The position numbers and the translations under genes are program-made. The notes beneath the pieces were generated by a model. It saw nothing but the letters and a program-made list of their open reading frames with translations, was not told the DNA's origin and did not search any database. Below, piece by piece: positions 50,813 through 61,292 of a stretch of DNA of 64,000 nucleotides; the stretch's first letter is position 1; the number at the start of each line of letters is the position of its first letter. The DNA is from Corynebacterium faecale. Its GTDB lineage: Bacteria > Actinomycetota > Actinomycetes > Mycobacteriales > Mycobacteriaceae. The stretch spans positions 310,001-374,000 of the forward strand of contig NZ_CP047204.1 of the NCBI RefSeq assembly GCF_030408735.1, written 5' to 3'.

Positions 50813-51388
50813 GTCCCTGGCCACTGCCGGTTATGCCACCTCCGATCACTGCCACATCAGCGGTCCGGTGTCACCATCAATTTGGGGAAAGTCCTGTGAC
50901 TGAGCATCTTCCAGCCACAAGGATGAGTGCTTGGCCTGATTTACTTGAGTGGTCATAACCCCGATGCTGCATATGATCCAGATCGCATGTCCGCGGGCTC
51001 CTTCTACCGTGCATAACGTCACAAGATCTTGGGCGAAACGGCCCCTTTTCCCAGAAATCTTGTGACGTTATGCACGTTTCTCTCCCTTCGGGCCCCCAGC
51101 AAAAGCACGCAGGGCCAGGAGGGCTCAACAACTGGAAGCGCACCTTCGGAGGTTACGGCATTGGTATTAATGCAGTTTACTGTCTTGGGGTTTTCGCTAC
51201 TGCCCAAATTCCCCAAGCAATAATTACTAAGATTGCAATATTGCTATACCAAGGTGACTTTGCGTATAAATTTATCGGAAGGGCCACTACAGCAAGGGAC
51301 AGCCAAACCTGGTTTAAAGTTTTAGCCCGCACAAGCAGCCACCGTATTCATATACTGGCCAGTCCACGATGTCAGGGCAAAAGCGGAA
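50813..51388. other. Gene-free 575-nt region with a perfect inverted repeat
   Basis: No convincing gene. The stretch 51160-51350 is notably AT-rich for this genome and may be a relic of foreign DNA. Main feature is the inverted repeat at 51009-51075. Confidence 0.6.
51009..51075. repeat. 19-bp perfect inverted repeat
   Basis: Arm GTGCATAACGTCACAAGAT (51009-51027) and its exact reverse complement (51057-51075) enclose 29 nt, which can pair further as TTGGG/CCCAG. There is no T-run, and it is 200 nt from the end of murB, so it is an unusual terminator at best. A MITE-like or regulatory hairpin is possible. Confidence 0.75.
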
Positions 51389-51423
51389 CCCCTTCGATAT
51401 CCTCGTCGGCGAGGTCGAAGGGG
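51389..51423. terminator. Terminator downstream of fadD
   Basis: CCCCTTCGA/TCGAAGGGG outer stem and CCTCG/CGAGG inner stem with a 4-nt loop, 30 nt past the minus-strand fadD stop. Confidence 0.75.
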
Positions 51424-51452
51424 CCCTGTGGGAGATAGCCAAACACTGTGAT

Positions 51453-53159
51453 CTAGGCCGGGTGCTTCTTCATCAGTTCTTCCTGGACTTCGCGGCGGCG
51501 GATCTTGCCCATCTGATCCCGGGGCATTTCCTCGAAGTGGTAGAAGGTGCGTGGCACCTTGTAGCGGGTGAGGTTTTCGCGGGCGTAGGCTTTCAGGCCT
51601 TCCGGATCTAGGGCGGCACCTTCGACCAGGGTGATGGCGGCTACCACGTTCTCGGCGCCGTCTTCGCGGGGCATGCCCACCACGGCGATGTCTTCGATGT
51701 CGGGGTGAGCTGCCAGGGCTTCTTCCACCTCGGCTGGGTAGACGTTGAAGCCACCGGTGATGATGACTTCCTTGATACGGGCGACCAGACGGATGAAACC
51801 ATCTTCATCCATCACTCCGACATCGCCGGTGCGGTACCAGCCGTCGTGGAAGCTGTTCTTGGTGGCTTCCTCCTGGTTGAGGTAGCCCTTGAACACCTGT
51901 GGGCCCTTGACCAGGACTTCGCCTTCCACACCATCTGGCTGGGTTTCATCCGGATTGTCCGGGTTGGCGATGCGCACGATGGTGTCGGGGAAGGGGATTC
52001 CCACATATCCTGGGCGGCGGTTGCCGTCCATGGGGTTGCCCACGATGACCGGTGAGGTCTCTGTCAGGCCATAGCCCTCAACGAGGCGGCCCCCCGTGTG
52101 GGACTCCCAGCGGTCCACGGTGCGCACCGGCAGGGTGGAGGCGCCACAGAAGGCATTGCGTACACCCTTGATGTCAATGCCCTGCTCATCGGAGGCTTCC
52201 ACGATCTTCTCGTAGAGGGTGGGCACACCGGGCAACCATGTGGGGGTGTGCTTCTTCATCACGTCCATGATCAGGTCAATGCGCGGGGTGGGCAGCAGCA
52301 CCATCTCACCACCGATGAACACGGACAGGGTGCCCACCATGGTCAGGCCGTAGGCGTGGAACATGGGCAGGGCGCCGAGCATGCGCTCCGGCTTATCGCC
52401 CAGGCCCGGAACCCAGGACTTGCCCTGGAGGATGTTGGCGAAGAGGTTGCCGTGGGACAGCTGTGCGCCCTTGGGCTTGCCGGTGGTGCCGGAGGTGTAC
52501 AGGATGAGGGCGGTGGTGTCCTTGGTGACGGACTTCTCAGACTCGACATCCTCACCCAGGCCACCCATGGCTGAGCTGGTCAGAACTTCAAAGGGGACGG
52601 TGTTCGGTGCGGATCCGGACAGTGCCTCACGGCTTTTGCGCAGTGCCGGGATGGGGAGTTTCAGGGCGAAACGCTGCAGGGTGGGCATGGCGTTGATCAT
52701 GTTCACGGACACGATCGTCTCCAGCGCGGTGTCACCGCGCAGCTGCTCCAGGGTGGAGGCGGCCTTGTCCCAGGCGATGACCACGCGGGCACCGTGGTCC
52801 TTGAAGGGTTCGCGGAGCTCACTCGCGGTGTAGAGCGGGTTGTGTTCGATGACGGTGGCGCCCAGTTTCAGCACTGCGTAGAATGCAGCGATGTGCTGGG
52901 GGCAGTTGGGTAGGACAATGGCCACGCGGTCTCCGGGGCGCACGCCCAGGGCACGCAGACCCGCAGCTACCCGACGGACCTCTTTGTCCAGCTCACCATA
53001 GGTCTGAGACCTGCCGAAGAAGTAGGTTGCGGACCTCTCGGCGTTGATGGCCAGATTATTGTCATAGACATCCAGCAGGGTGGTGTCACCGTAATCAAGG
53101 GAGTGGGGAGTCCACTCAGGGTAGTGCTTCAACCAGGCTCTGGTTTCGTATGCCGACAT
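51453..53159 (-). CDS. fadD: Long-chain fatty acid-CoA ligase
   Basis: 568 residues of the ANL superfamily. AMP-binding motif LILYTSGTTGKPKGAQLSHG near 220, VEGYGLTETSPV, YRTGDVGVMDEDGFI, and the C-terminal catalytic Lys in DQMGKIRRREV. It activates fatty acids to acyl-CoA via acyl-AMP. Divergent from mshA across 114 nt. The exact chain length and number of fadD paralogues are not visible. Confidence 0.88.
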   Translation of the reverse strand: MSAYETRAWLKHYPEWTPHSLDYGDTTLLDVYDNNLAINAERSATYFFGRSQTYGELDKEVRRVAAGLRALGVRPGDRVAIVLPNCPQHIAAFYAVLKLGATVIEHNPLYTASELREPFKDHGARVVIAWDKAASTLEQLRGDTALETIVSVNMINAMPTLQRFALKLPIPALRKSREALSGSAPNTVPFEVLTSSAMGGLGEDVESEKSVTKDTTALILYTSGTTGKPKGAQLSHGNLFANILQGKSWVPGLGDKPERMLGALPMFHAYGLTMVGTLSVFIGGEMVLLPTPRIDLIMDVMKKHTPTWLPGVPTLYEKIVEASDEQGIDIKGVRNAFCGASTLPVRTVDRWESHTGGRLVEGYGLTETSPVIVGNPMDGNRRPGYVGIPFPDTIVRIANPDNPDETQPDGVEGEVLVKGPQVFKGYLNQEEATKNSFHDGWYRTGDVGVMDEDGFIRLVARIKEVIITGGFNVYPAEVEEALAAHPDIEDIAVVGMPREDGAENVVAAITLVEGAALDPEGLKAYARENLTRYKVPRTFYHFEEMPRDQMGKIRRREVQEELMKKHPA

Positions 53160-53273
53160 GATGTCCCTTCAAAAATCTTCCGCCGTCACTTCTTCCTACC
53201 GAGTATATAGAGCTGCTGCACACCGAGTGTCCCCTGCAGACCCAGAATGGTCCCATAGACCTAGAATGGTTCC

Positions 53274-54548
53274 ATGCGCGTTGCCATGATCTCGATGCAC
53301 ACCTCACCACTGCAGCAACCGGGCACCGGTGACTCCGGTGGAATGAACGTTTATGTGATGTCCACCGGTACCGAATTAGCCCGGCAGGGTGTGGAGGTGG
53401 ATATCTTCACCCGTGCCACCCGGCCATCCCAGGGGGAGATTGTCCAGGTCTCACCCAACCTGAGGGTGATCAACATCGTCGCCGGCCCCTATGAGGGCCT
53501 GGCCAAGGAGGAATTATCCACCCAGCTGGCAGCTTTTGCCGGTGGTGTCCTGGAATTCACCCGCCGTGGGGGCATCGACTATGACCTGATCCATTCCCAC
53601 TATTGGCTATCAGGCCAGGTGGGGTGGCTGATGCGTGATCTGTGGTGCATCCCGCTGGTGCACACCGCCCACACCCTGGCCGCGGTGAAGAACTCCTACC
53701 GCGATGATGAGGACACCCCGGAATCCGAGGCCCGTCGTATCTGCGAGCAGCAGTTGGTGGACAACGCCGATGTACTGGCGGTGAACACCCAGGAGGAGCT
53801 GTTGGATCTGGTGAACCATTATGATGCTGATGCCGCCCGCATCAGTGTGGTCTCCCCGGGTGCGGATATCTCGCTCTACACCCCGGGCAATGACCGCGCC
53901 ACCGAACGTTCCAGGCGTGAGCTGGGTGTTCCGCTGCATGCGAAGGTGGTGGCGTTCGTCGGACGGCTCCAGGCGTTCAAGGGTCCCCAGGTGTTAATCA
54001 GGGCGGTGGCGGAACTGCTCGAACGCGATCCGAACCGCAATCTGCGCGTGCTTATCTGTGGCGGTCCGTCCGGGCCGACCGCAACTCCCGAGACCTACCG
54101 CACGCTGGCTACGGAGTTGGGCGTCGAAAAGCGCATTCGTTTTCTTGATCCGCGTCCACCCGAGGAGCTGGTGTCGGTCTACCGCGCCGCCGACATCATC
54201 GCGGTGCCGAGTTATAACGAATCCTTCGGGCTGGTGGCCATGGAGGCGCAGGCCACCGGCACCCCGGTGGTGGCCGCGCGCGTGGGCGGTCTGCCCATCG
54301 CCGTCGCCGAGGGCGAAACCGGGTTGCTGGTGGACGGCCACGATCCGGTGATGTGGGCAGACACCCTGGCAACGCTGCTTGACGACGACGAAACCCGCAT
54401 CCGCATGGGACAGGACGCCGTCGACCATGCCCGAGCCTTCTCCTGGTCCGCCACCGCCACCCAACTGTCCTCGCTGTACAACGAAGCGATCACCACGGAG
54501 TTGGACGCCAACACACCGCGCCGGGCAGATGGTGCGCGCTGGGATTAG
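53274..54548 (+). CDS. mshA: D-inositol-3-phosphate glycosyltransferase (mycothiol synthesis)
   Basis: 424 residues, GT4 family. [24 protein letters not shown] at the N-terminus, [16 protein letters not shown], and the C-terminal [20 protein letters not shown]. It joins GlcNAc from UDP-GlcNAc to inositol-3-phosphate, the committing step to mycothiol. The order mshA-gpmA-senX3-regX3 is a well-known actinobacterial synteny block, which supports the assignment. Confidence 0.94.
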   Translation: MRVAMISMHTSPLQQPGTGDSGGMNVYVMSTGTELARQGVEVDIFTRATRPSQGEIVQVSPNLRVINIVAGPYEGLAKEELSTQLAAFAGGVLEFTRRGGIDYDLIHSHYWLSGQVGWLMRDLWCIPLVHTAHTLAAVKNSYRDDEDTPESEARRICEQQLVDNADVLAVNTQEELLDLVNHYDADAARISVVSPGADISLYTPGNDRATERSRRELGVPLHAKVVAFVGRLQAFKGPQVLIRAVAELLERDPNRNLRVLICGGPSGPTATPETYRTLATELGVEKRIRFLDPRPPEELVSVYRAADIIAVPSYNESFGLVAMEAQATGTPVVAARVGGLPIAVAEGETGLLVDGHDPVMWADTLATLLDDDETRIRMGQDAVDHARAFSWSATATQLSSLYNEAITTELDANTPRRADGARWD

Positions 54549-54624
54549 TGCTTTTTGGGGGTGATGTCACCCACATACCTGATTCAACGGGCATTAGACC
54601 TCATGAACTGGCAAACTGTTGGGT

Positions 54625-55371
54625 ATGACTAACGGAAAACTGATTCTTCTTCGTCACGGCCAGAGTGAATGGAACGCATCCAACCAGTTCACCGGCTGGG
54701 TAGACGTCGACCTCACCGAAAAGGGCGAGGCCGAGGCCAAGCGCGGCGGCGAAATGCTCGTTGAGAACAATGTCCTGCCGGATATTGTCTACACCTCACT
54801 GATGCGCCGTGCCATCCGCACCGCCAACATCGCACTCAACGCAGCGGATTACCACTGGATCCCCGTTATCCGTGACTGGCGCCTGAACGAGCGTCACTAC
54901 GGTGCGCTCCAGGGTCTGAACAAGGCGGAAACCAAGGACAAGTACGGCGATGAGCAGTACATGGCATGGCGTCGTTCCTACGGCACCCCGCCACCAGAGC
55001 TCGCCGATGACGCTGAGTTCTCCCAGGCTGATGATGTCCGCTACGCAGACCTCGATGCCGTTCCACGCACCGAGTGCCTGAAGGACGTTGTTGAGCGTTT
55101 CATCCCTTATTACGAGGCTGAGATTCTGCCACGCGCCAAGAAGGGTGAGAACGTTCTCATCGCCGCACACGGCAACTCCCTGCGCGCGCTGGTCAAGCAC
55201 CTGGACAACATCTCTGATGAGGACATCGCAGAGCTGAATATCCCAACCGGTATCCCACTGGTCTATGAAATCACCGCTGATGGCACCGTGGTCAACCCCG
55301 GTGGCACCTACCTGGATCCGGAGGCAGCCGCAGCAGGCGCAGCCGCCGTGGCCAACCAGGGCGGAAAGTAA
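54625..55371 (+). CDS. gpmA: 2,3-bisphosphoglycerate-dependent phosphoglycerate mutase
   Basis: 248 residues. The histidine phosphatase signature [12 protein letters not shown] with the phospho-accepting His, [27 protein letters not shown], and the second catalytic His in [13 protein letters not shown]. It interconverts 3- and 2-phosphoglycerate in glycolysis. ATG at 54625 is favoured over the upstream TTG. Lies 76 nt downstream of mshA and 32 nt before the sensor kinase gene. Confidence 0.95.
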   Translation: MTNGKLILLRHGQSEWNASNQFTGWVDVDLTEKGEAEAKRGGEMLVENNVLPDIVYTSLMRRAIRTANIALNAADYHWIPVIRDWRLNERHYGALQGLNKAETKDKYGDEQYMAWRRSYGTPPPELADDAEFSQADDVRYADLDAVPRTECLKDVVERFIPYYEAEILPRAKKGENVLIAAHGNSLRALVKHLDNISDEDIAELNIPTGIPLVYEITADGTVVNPGGTYLDPEAAAAGAAAVANQGGK

Positions 55372-55403
55372 CAGGTAGTTAAGGACACCGCTGTCGGTAT
55401 CAG

Positions 55404-56645
55404 GTGAGCACATTCCTCGCATTTTTGGTGGGCGTGGCCGTCATGGGCCTCGCCCTACCTATTTATGCCTGGACCAAGGAGCGCTTCCGCCGACACAAAT
55501 CAGCCTCCACCCTGGCTGAAAACCAGGTGACCACGGTCGGCCAGGTCCTGCACCTGGCCATCCAGGGCTCACCCACCGGCATCACCGTGATGGACCGCAC
55601 CGGTGATGTCATCCTCTCCAACGGACGTGCCCATGAACTGGGCATCGTCCACCAGCGCACCGTCAACGGTGATGTGTGGCGTGTGGCCCAGGAGGCCTTC
55701 GAGGACAAGGAAACCCACGCCCTCGATGTCAACCCCTCGGTGAACCCGCGTCGCCCCGGTAACCGCATCACCGCCGTGCAGGCCGTGGTCAAACCGTTAA
55801 CGCTTATCGACGACCGCTTCATCATCGTCTACGCCACCGATGAATCCGAGAACGTCCGCATGGAATCCGCACGTCGTGATTTCGTGGCCAATGTCTCCCA
55901 CGAGCTGAAAACCCCCGTCGGTGGCATGGCGCTGCTGGCCGAGGCTCTGATGGAAGCCGTCGATGATCCCGAGCAGGTGGAGTACTTCGGTAACCGTCTG
56001 CAGCGTGAAGCCCACCGCATGGCGGACATGATCAATGAACTGATCTCCCTGTCCAAACTCCAGGGAGCTGAACGTCTTCCCGACATGGAACCCGTCCGGG
56101 TGGATGACATCATCGATGAAGCCATCGAGAGGACCCAGCTCGCGGCCGACAACGCCAATATCGAACTGGTCCGTGGTGACCGCACCGGCGTGTGGGTGGA
56201 GGCGGAACGATCCCTGCTGGTCACTGCCCTTGCCAACCTGATCAGCAACGCCATCAACTACTCGCCTAAATCCATGCCGGTTTCCGTTTCCCAGAACATC
56301 CGCAATGATGTGGTGATGATCCGCGTGACCGACCGCGGCATCGGGATTGCCCCGGAAGATCAGGCGCGGGTATTCGAACGTTTCTTCCGTGTGGATCAGG
56401 CCAGGTCACGTCAAACAGGCGGAACCGGCCTCGGATTGGCTATTGTCAAACATGTGATGGCAAACCACGGCGGTAATATCAGTGTGTGGTCACGGCCTGG
56501 AACGGGATCCACCTTCACACTCGAATTACCTGTGCATCATCCAGAATCTGAAGCTCAGCCTGATACCACCAAGCGACCGGGCCTGGATTCTCCGCTTCGC
56601 TCGACCGCGTCCAAAGTCACCGGACGCCGAAAGGAAAAATCATGA
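55404..56645 (+). CDS. senX3: SenX3-like sensor histidine kinase
   Basis: 413 residues. One N-terminal membrane segment (FLAFLVGVAVMGLALPIYAW), a PAS-like domain (about 45-150), HisKA with the phospho-His in FVANVSHELKTPVGGMALL, then HATPase with ITYSPKSMP-like N box (ISNAINYSPKSMP), DRGIGIAPEDQARVFERFF and GGTGLGLAIVKH. Only one clear helix is seen where the mycobacterial protein has two. GTG start; the stop overlaps regX3 by 4 nt. SenX3/RegX3 in mycobacteria responds to phosphate supply; the signal here is not known. Confidence 0.87.
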   Translation: MSTFLAFLVGVAVMGLALPIYAWTKERFRRHKSASTLAENQVTTVGQVLHLAIQGSPTGITVMDRTGDVILSNGRAHELGIVHQRTVNGDVWRVAQEAFEDKETHALDVNPSVNPRRPGNRITAVQAVVKPLTLIDDRFIIVYATDESENVRMESARRDFVANVSHELKTPVGGMALLAEALMEAVDDPEQVEYFGNRLQREAHRMADMINELISLSKLQGAERLPDMEPVRVDDIIDEAIERTQLAADNANIELVRGDRTGVWVEAERSLLVTALANLISNAINYSPKSMPVSVSQNIRNDVVMIRVTDRGIGIAPEDQARVFERFFRVDQARSRQTGGTGLGLAIVKHVMANHGGNISVWSRPGTGSTFTLELPVHHPESEAQPDTTKRPGLDSPLRSTASKVTGRRKEKS

Positions 56646-57340
56646 CAACCATCCTGATCGTTGAAGATGAGGAATCGTTGGCAGATCCTTTGGCCTTTCT
56701 CCTCAGGAAGGAAGGATTCGACACGGTCATCGCGGGCGACGGCCCCACGGCCCTCGTGGAATTCAGCAGAAACGACATTGATATCGTCCTGCTCGACCTG
56801 ATGCTGCCCGGCATGTCCGGAACTGATGTGTGTAAGGAACTACGCCTGGTCTCCAATGTCCCGGTGATCATGGTGACCGCCCGCGACTCGGAGATCGATA
56901 AGGTTGTCGGTCTGGAACTGGGCGCGGATGATTATGTGACCAAGCCCTACTCCTCCCGTGAACTCATCGCCCGCATCCGCGCGGTCCTGCGCCGCCGCGG
57001 TGACAGCGAGGCCGAGGCTGCCGATGATGATTTTGATGAGCAGGTCCTCGAAGGTGGCCGGGTCCGCATGGATGTGGATAGCCACACCGTCACCGTCGAC
57101 GGTGACGCGGTGAACATGCCACTGAAGGAGTTCGACCTGCTGGAGTATCTGCTCCGCAACGCCGGCCGGGTGCTCACCCGTGGCCAGCTCATCGATCGTA
57201 TCTGGGGCGCTGATTATGTCGGCGACACCAAGACGCTGGATGTGCATGTGAAGCGTCTGCGTTCCAAGATCGAAGAGGAGCCCTCACGCCCCCGTCACCT
57301 GGTGACAGTGCGCGGACTGGGTTATAAGTACGAACTCTGA
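56642..57340 (+). CDS. regX3: RegX3-like OmpR-family response regulator
   Basis: 232 residues. Receiver domain with ILIVEDEES, phospho-acceptor Asp near 52 in DIVLLDLMLPGMSG, and the Lys in DYVTKPYSSRELIARI; then an OmpR-type winged helix (MPLKEFDLLEYLLRNAGRVL to GLGYKYEL). Translationally coupled to its kinase gene. Confidence 0.9.
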   Translation: MTTILIVEDEESLADPLAFLLRKEGFDTVIAGDGPTALVEFSRNDIDIVLLDLMLPGMSGTDVCKELRLVSNVPVIMVTARDSEIDKVVGLELGADDYVTKPYSSRELIARIRAVLRRRGDSEAEAADDDFDEQVLEGGRVRMDVDSHTVTVDGDAVNMPLKEFDLLEYLLRNAGRVLTRGQLIDRIWGADYVGDTKTLDVHVKRLRSKIEEEPSRPRHLVTVRGLGYKYEL

Positions 57341-57354
57341 TCTTTTTTCTAACA

Positions 57355-57397
57355 ACAGGCGGGGCACCTCAGTTTTTCACTGAGGTGCCCCGCCTGT
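57355..57397. terminator. Strong bidirectional terminator after regX3
   Basis: Perfect 19-bp stem with a TTTTC loop (arms 57355-57373 and 57379-57397) between the convergent regX3 and permease genes. Confidence 0.85.
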
Positions 57398-57412
57398 CTG
57401 GGTAGGTCGATC

Positions 57413-60223
57413 CTATTCCTTGATGGCTTCCAGTGGTGCGATCCGTGCCGCACGATGGGCCGGGATGAGTGCGGAGAGCACACCGATGCCGATCGCCGCC
57501 AGGAACATCATCGTCACCTGGGTCCACGGGATCTCCGGTGGGGCCATGCCACGGCTGCTGAGGGAACTGACGATCGCCCACCCCAGGAAGGTGCCCATCC
57601 CGATGCCGAACAATGCGCCGTGGATGGACAGGATCACCGATTCCAGGGTGACCATGAGCTTGATCTGTCCACGCTGCACACCGGTGGCGCGCAAGGTACC
57701 CAGTTCCCGGGTGCGTTCACTTAAGGACAACACCAGGGTGTTGATGATGCCGAGCACCGCAATGATCACCGCCAGGGCCAACAGGCCATAGACGATAGCC
57801 AGCAGCTGGTTGATCTGGGTGCCCAGACCTCCCCGGAACTCGTCTTTGTTCTTCACCTGCACCACCAGGAACTGACTGACCGCATCGGTGAGATTACTCC
57901 GGAGCTGCTGCTCGGAGACGGATTCATCGGCCAGGACAAACACCTGGGAGCGGTGGTACGCGGACTGGGTGGTGAGCACCCGCTCAGCGGCGGCGTAGTT
58001 GACGGTCATGTGCCCCAATAGTCCGGTTTCCGCGTAGACGGCGGTGATGGGGACCCGGATGCCGTCATCGGAGCCATAAGGGTTGAGGGTGATGGTGTCA
58101 CCTACCCGGAGACCGGACTGGCTGGCATAGGTGGTGGAGATCATCGCACCGGGTCGGGAATCATCAAAGGCGTCACCGGAGCGCACCGCAATGTCCAGGA
58201 AAGCATCGATATCACCCTCGAACACGGTGGTGCTCTCATTGTCCCAACCGTTGGCCTGCAGCCCGGCTGTCATGAGCATCCCGACGTCCTCCACACCAGT
58301 GACGTCCGCTGCCTGGGAGGCCACGGCGGGGGAGAGGGACAGTGAACGGGATCCACCCGCGGGTTGTCCGGGGATGGTGGTGCCGCCAATGGAATCCAAC
58401 ACGAAGGACGCCTGGATGGAGGATTCCACCGTGCCGAACACACTGGCCCGGGTGGTGGCTCCGATGACACCCACGCAGGAGACCAGGCCCACGCTCAGGG
58501 TCACCGCCAGCGCCGTGGTGGCGGAACGGCGCGGATTGCGCAGGGTGTTGCGCTGCGCAAGTCGTCCCACCGCCCGGAAAGGTGCACACACCGCCACGCC
58601 GAGGGTCATGCTGATCACCTGCACCAGGGTGGGGCCGGCCAGCGCGATACCGGCGAAGAACAACAGTGCACCGATACCGATGAGCACCAGGCGGGGATTG
58701 GTCAGCAACTCCTCGCCGTTGACCGCGGACACCAGGGCACCCGCCACGATCAGGCTGATGGCCAGGGTCATCAACACGGCCGCCACAAGGTTGACCCCCC
58801 TGCGCAGGGAGCCACTGCGCGAGTCCGCGGAATCAAAGGCCTGCACAGGAGGCAGATTACCAGCCCGCTGCGCTGGTGCGATGGCGCTGAACACCGTGGC
58901 CACGAGGGCGAACAACAGGGGAAGCACCACCGCGCCGGTGCCGTAGGCGATCTCGATGGAGGCGAGCTCATTGCCTGATCGGTTGAGAATGAACACCAGG
59001 AGATTGATCACGCCGATACCCACCACGATTCCCAGCACACCACCGATCGCACCGATGACCACGGCCTCCATCACCACGGAGAAACCGATCTGGAAGGAGG
59101 ACACACCGATGCTGCGCAGCAGGGCGAATTCGCTGGTGCGCTGGGCCACGATCATGGCAAAGGTGTTGGCGATGATGAACGCCCCCACGATCAGCGCGAT
59201 CGAGGCGAAGGCGATGAGAATATAGGTGATGAACTCCAGCTGGCGGGTGGTATCCCCGGTGGTGCGTTCCACGATCTGCTCGGGCAACAGCGGGGTGAGG
59301 TAGTTGTAGGTGCGCCCGATCTGGTTGCGCACCTGCATGGGATCCACACCGTCGTGGACGGCGATGACGATCTGGGGCGCGTGGGTGCCATCGGTGAACA
59401 GATCGAGATAACGCTCCTCGGTGAAACCGATGCCGATCCATCCCGCGGCATCGGATGGGGATTCGAAGATGCCGGAGAGGGTGGCATCAATGCGCTCAGT
59501 CGGGGTGATCACCGTGACCTGTTCGCCGACGGTGAGGTTGCCACGCTCGGCCGCCGAGACATTGACAATCACCTCTTCGGGGCCGGTGGGAACGCGTCCG
59601 TCGATAAGCACAGGCTCAGGCCCCACCCACGCGCCGGGCTCGTACATGGCAAACGGGTGGGTGCCGGAGGAGCCTGCCTGCAAGGGCAGGCCCTCGGAAT
59701 CGGTGAGGATGAGGGCGGATTGCCCCGTGATCGAGGTACCGGACGGCATCCCGGGGCCGTCACCGATGATGTTGACGGCGCGCACCTCGGGGTAGCGCTC
59801 GATGGTGTCCAGGACCTCAAAGGGGACACCCGCCCGGTTGTTCTGGGTGCCGACGACCCCGACATCAACCCCTTCCACACCCGCATCCACGATCGAGGTG
59901 AAGGACCGTTCCAGAGAATCAGTCAGCAACAGGGAGCCACACAGGAAGGCTGTGCCCAACACCACGGAGAGCACCGTCAACGCCATGCGCATCTTGTTGG
60001 CCACCACGCTGCGCCACGTGGTTTTGCGCAGCGGTGAACTCAGAAATGTGGTGAGGGGATGGCGGGATGCCAGTGTGGCGCCGGGTGCGCCGGGTTGACC
60101 TCTGTGTGAGATTTCGGAGCCTCCTCGGGCTGTGATGGTGCGGTTGGCGTCAGCGCCGGTGGATGGGGGGATTGCAGCCGGGTGGGACACCGGAATTCTT
60201 AAGAATGATAAAGGTGAAAACAC
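57413..60223 (-). CDS. FtsX/MacB-type ABC transporter permease (two-module)
   Basis: Up to 936 residues; the real start may be the GTG at 60190. A 75-residue polar N-terminus, a first membrane helix (MRMALTVLSVVLGTAFLCGSLL), an extracytoplasmic MacB_PCD-like domain, and an FtsX module (about 320-450), then a second set of the same with a final FtsX module (about 810-930, LGIINTLVLSLSERTRELGTLRATG). Such permeases work with a LolD/MacB-type ATPase; none is next to it. Possibly a lipoprotein or peptide exporter. Confidence 0.8.
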   Translation of the reverse strand: MFSPLSFLRIPVSHPAAIPPSTGADANRTITARGGSEISHRGQPGAPGATLASRHPLTTFLSSPLRKTTWRSVVANKMRMALTVLSVVLGTAFLCGSLLLTDSLERSFTSIVDAGVEGVDVGVVGTQNNRAGVPFEVLDTIERYPEVRAVNIIGDGPGMPSGTSITGQSALILTDSEGLPLQAGSSGTHPFAMYEPGAWVGPEPVLIDGRVPTGPEEVIVNVSAAERGNLTVGEQVTVITPTERIDATLSGIFESPSDAAGWIGIGFTEERYLDLFTDGTHAPQIVIAVHDGVDPMQVRNQIGRTYNYLTPLLPEQIVERTTGDTTRQLEFITYILIAFASIALIVGAFIIANTFAMIVAQRTSEFALLRSIGVSSFQIGFSVVMEAVVIGAIGGVLGIVVGIGVINLLVFILNRSGNELASIEIAYGTGAVVLPLLFALVATVFSAIAPAQRAGNLPPVQAFDSADSRSGSLRRGVNLVAAVLMTLAISLIVAGALVSAVNGEELLTNPRLVLIGIGALLFFAGIALAGPTLVQVISMTLGVAVCAPFRAVGRLAQRNTLRNPRRSATTALAVTLSVGLVSCVGVIGATTRASVFGTVESSIQASFVLDSIGGTTIPGQPAGGSRSLSLSPAVASQAADVTGVEDVGMLMTAGLQANGWDNESTTVFEGDIDAFLDIAVRSGDAFDDSRPGAMISTTYASQSGLRVGDTITLNPYGSDDGIRVPITAVYAETGLLGHMTVNYAAAERVLTTQSAYHRSQVFVLADESVSEQQLRSNLTDAVSQFLVVQVKNKDEFRGGLGTQINQLLAIVYGLLALAVIIAVLGIINTLVLSLSERTRELGTLRATGVQRGQIKLMVTLESVILSIHGALFGIGMGTFLGWAIVSSLSSRGMAPPEIPWTQVTMMFLAAIGIGVLSALIPAHRAARIAPLEAIKE

Positions 60224-60293
60224 CTCAGTTCCCTCAGTTTAACCGCCACGGTGGACAGTTATGGTCACGCTCCCAGGAGAGGGCGGGTGGGCG

Positions 60294-61259
60294 TCACCGC
60301 TCAGGTGAACCCGCCCGGCGGTCGGCCTCGGCGCGGTCCCATTCACCGGAGGTCACCAGCGCGGTGGTGGGGTGGGTGCTGAACAGGCTGTTCTTAACGG
60401 TCAGTGGCAAGGTCTGACGTGCGCTGGCTCGTTCCTCCATGTGCGCGCGCAGCAGATCATAGGACTCATTGCCCATGAGTGCCCGCAGTTCACTTTCCTG
60501 GGTTTTCCACATCGGCTCACCACCGGCGTGGCAGCGCGGAGAGGTGGAACAATACCAGTCAAAATCCTCGCCACCGTTGCCCCAACCCCGACGGTTGTAT
60601 TCAGTAATGGTGGTGCGCAGGATCTCGTGGCCATCGGCACGCTCCTCATAGGCCTCCAGTCGGCGCAACGGCAACTGCCAACAGACCTCAGGCTTGACGA
60701 CGGTCAGGTCCTTGCCTTCCGCAGCGCCCCACTGATGGAGCGCGCACCCCGCGCCGGTCGCCCAACCCTTGCGGTTGGCGAAGATACAGGCGCCATCGGT
60801 GGTGATGGTCTTGAGTGCAGGTTCAGGATTGCCGTCATCATCATCCAACTCATCCCATTCCAACCACGGCTCGATCTCAGTTCCGTCATCAGTGTTGAGG
60901 AAGCTGTCCACCGCGGCGGGGCGGAGCTGCCAGTATTTCGCGGGCATCTCGGCGACAGCGTTGTACAGCTGATCGCGGTCAGTCTCATCGGCGAGGAAAG
61001 CACCGTGTACACAGCAACCCACATCCGGGTTGGTGGCGTTGATCCCCAGACAATCGGGGGTACCGAAGGTGCAATTCCAATGGGATTCCAGCCAGGTTAA
61101 ATCAATGCTGAAAATGTGATCAGAATCGGTCGGATTGGTGAATTCATACCATTCACGAGGGAAATCCAGTGGTAGTTCCTCCCCTGTCCGGATGGAGGCG
61201 GCAGCGGGGGAGGCCTCGGGGAAGCCGAGAAAAACCGGGGACGAAGAAGACCAATTCAC
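60294..61259 (-). CDS. Conserved cysteine-rich protein of actinobacteria (unknown function)
   Basis: 321 residues, soluble, GTG start with AGGGTGG ahead. At least nine cysteines fall in groups ([63 protein letters not shown]), suggesting a metal or Fe-S centre like those of the YkgJ/DUF3109 type. Trp and acidic residues are frequent. The biochemical role is not recognised. Upstream of the permease gene on the same strand, 70 nt away. Confidence 0.65.
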   Translation of the reverse strand: MNWSSSSPVFLGFPEASPAAASIRTGEELPLDFPREWYEFTNPTDSDHIFSIDLTWLESHWNCTFGTPDCLGINATNPDVGCCVHGAFLADETDRDQLYNAVAEMPAKYWQLRPAAVDSFLNTDDGTEIEPWLEWDELDDDDGNPEPALKTITTDGACIFANRKGWATGAGCALHQWGAAEGKDLTVVKPEVCWQLPLRRLEAYEERADGHEILRTTITEYNRRGWGNGGEDFDWYCSTSPRCHAGGEPMWKTQESELRALMGNESYDLLRAHMEERASARQTLPLTVKNSLFSTHPTTALVTSGEWDRAEADRRAGSPER

Positions 61260-61292
61260 ACTTTGCCACCCTAGACCGACTAACCTTTAGGT

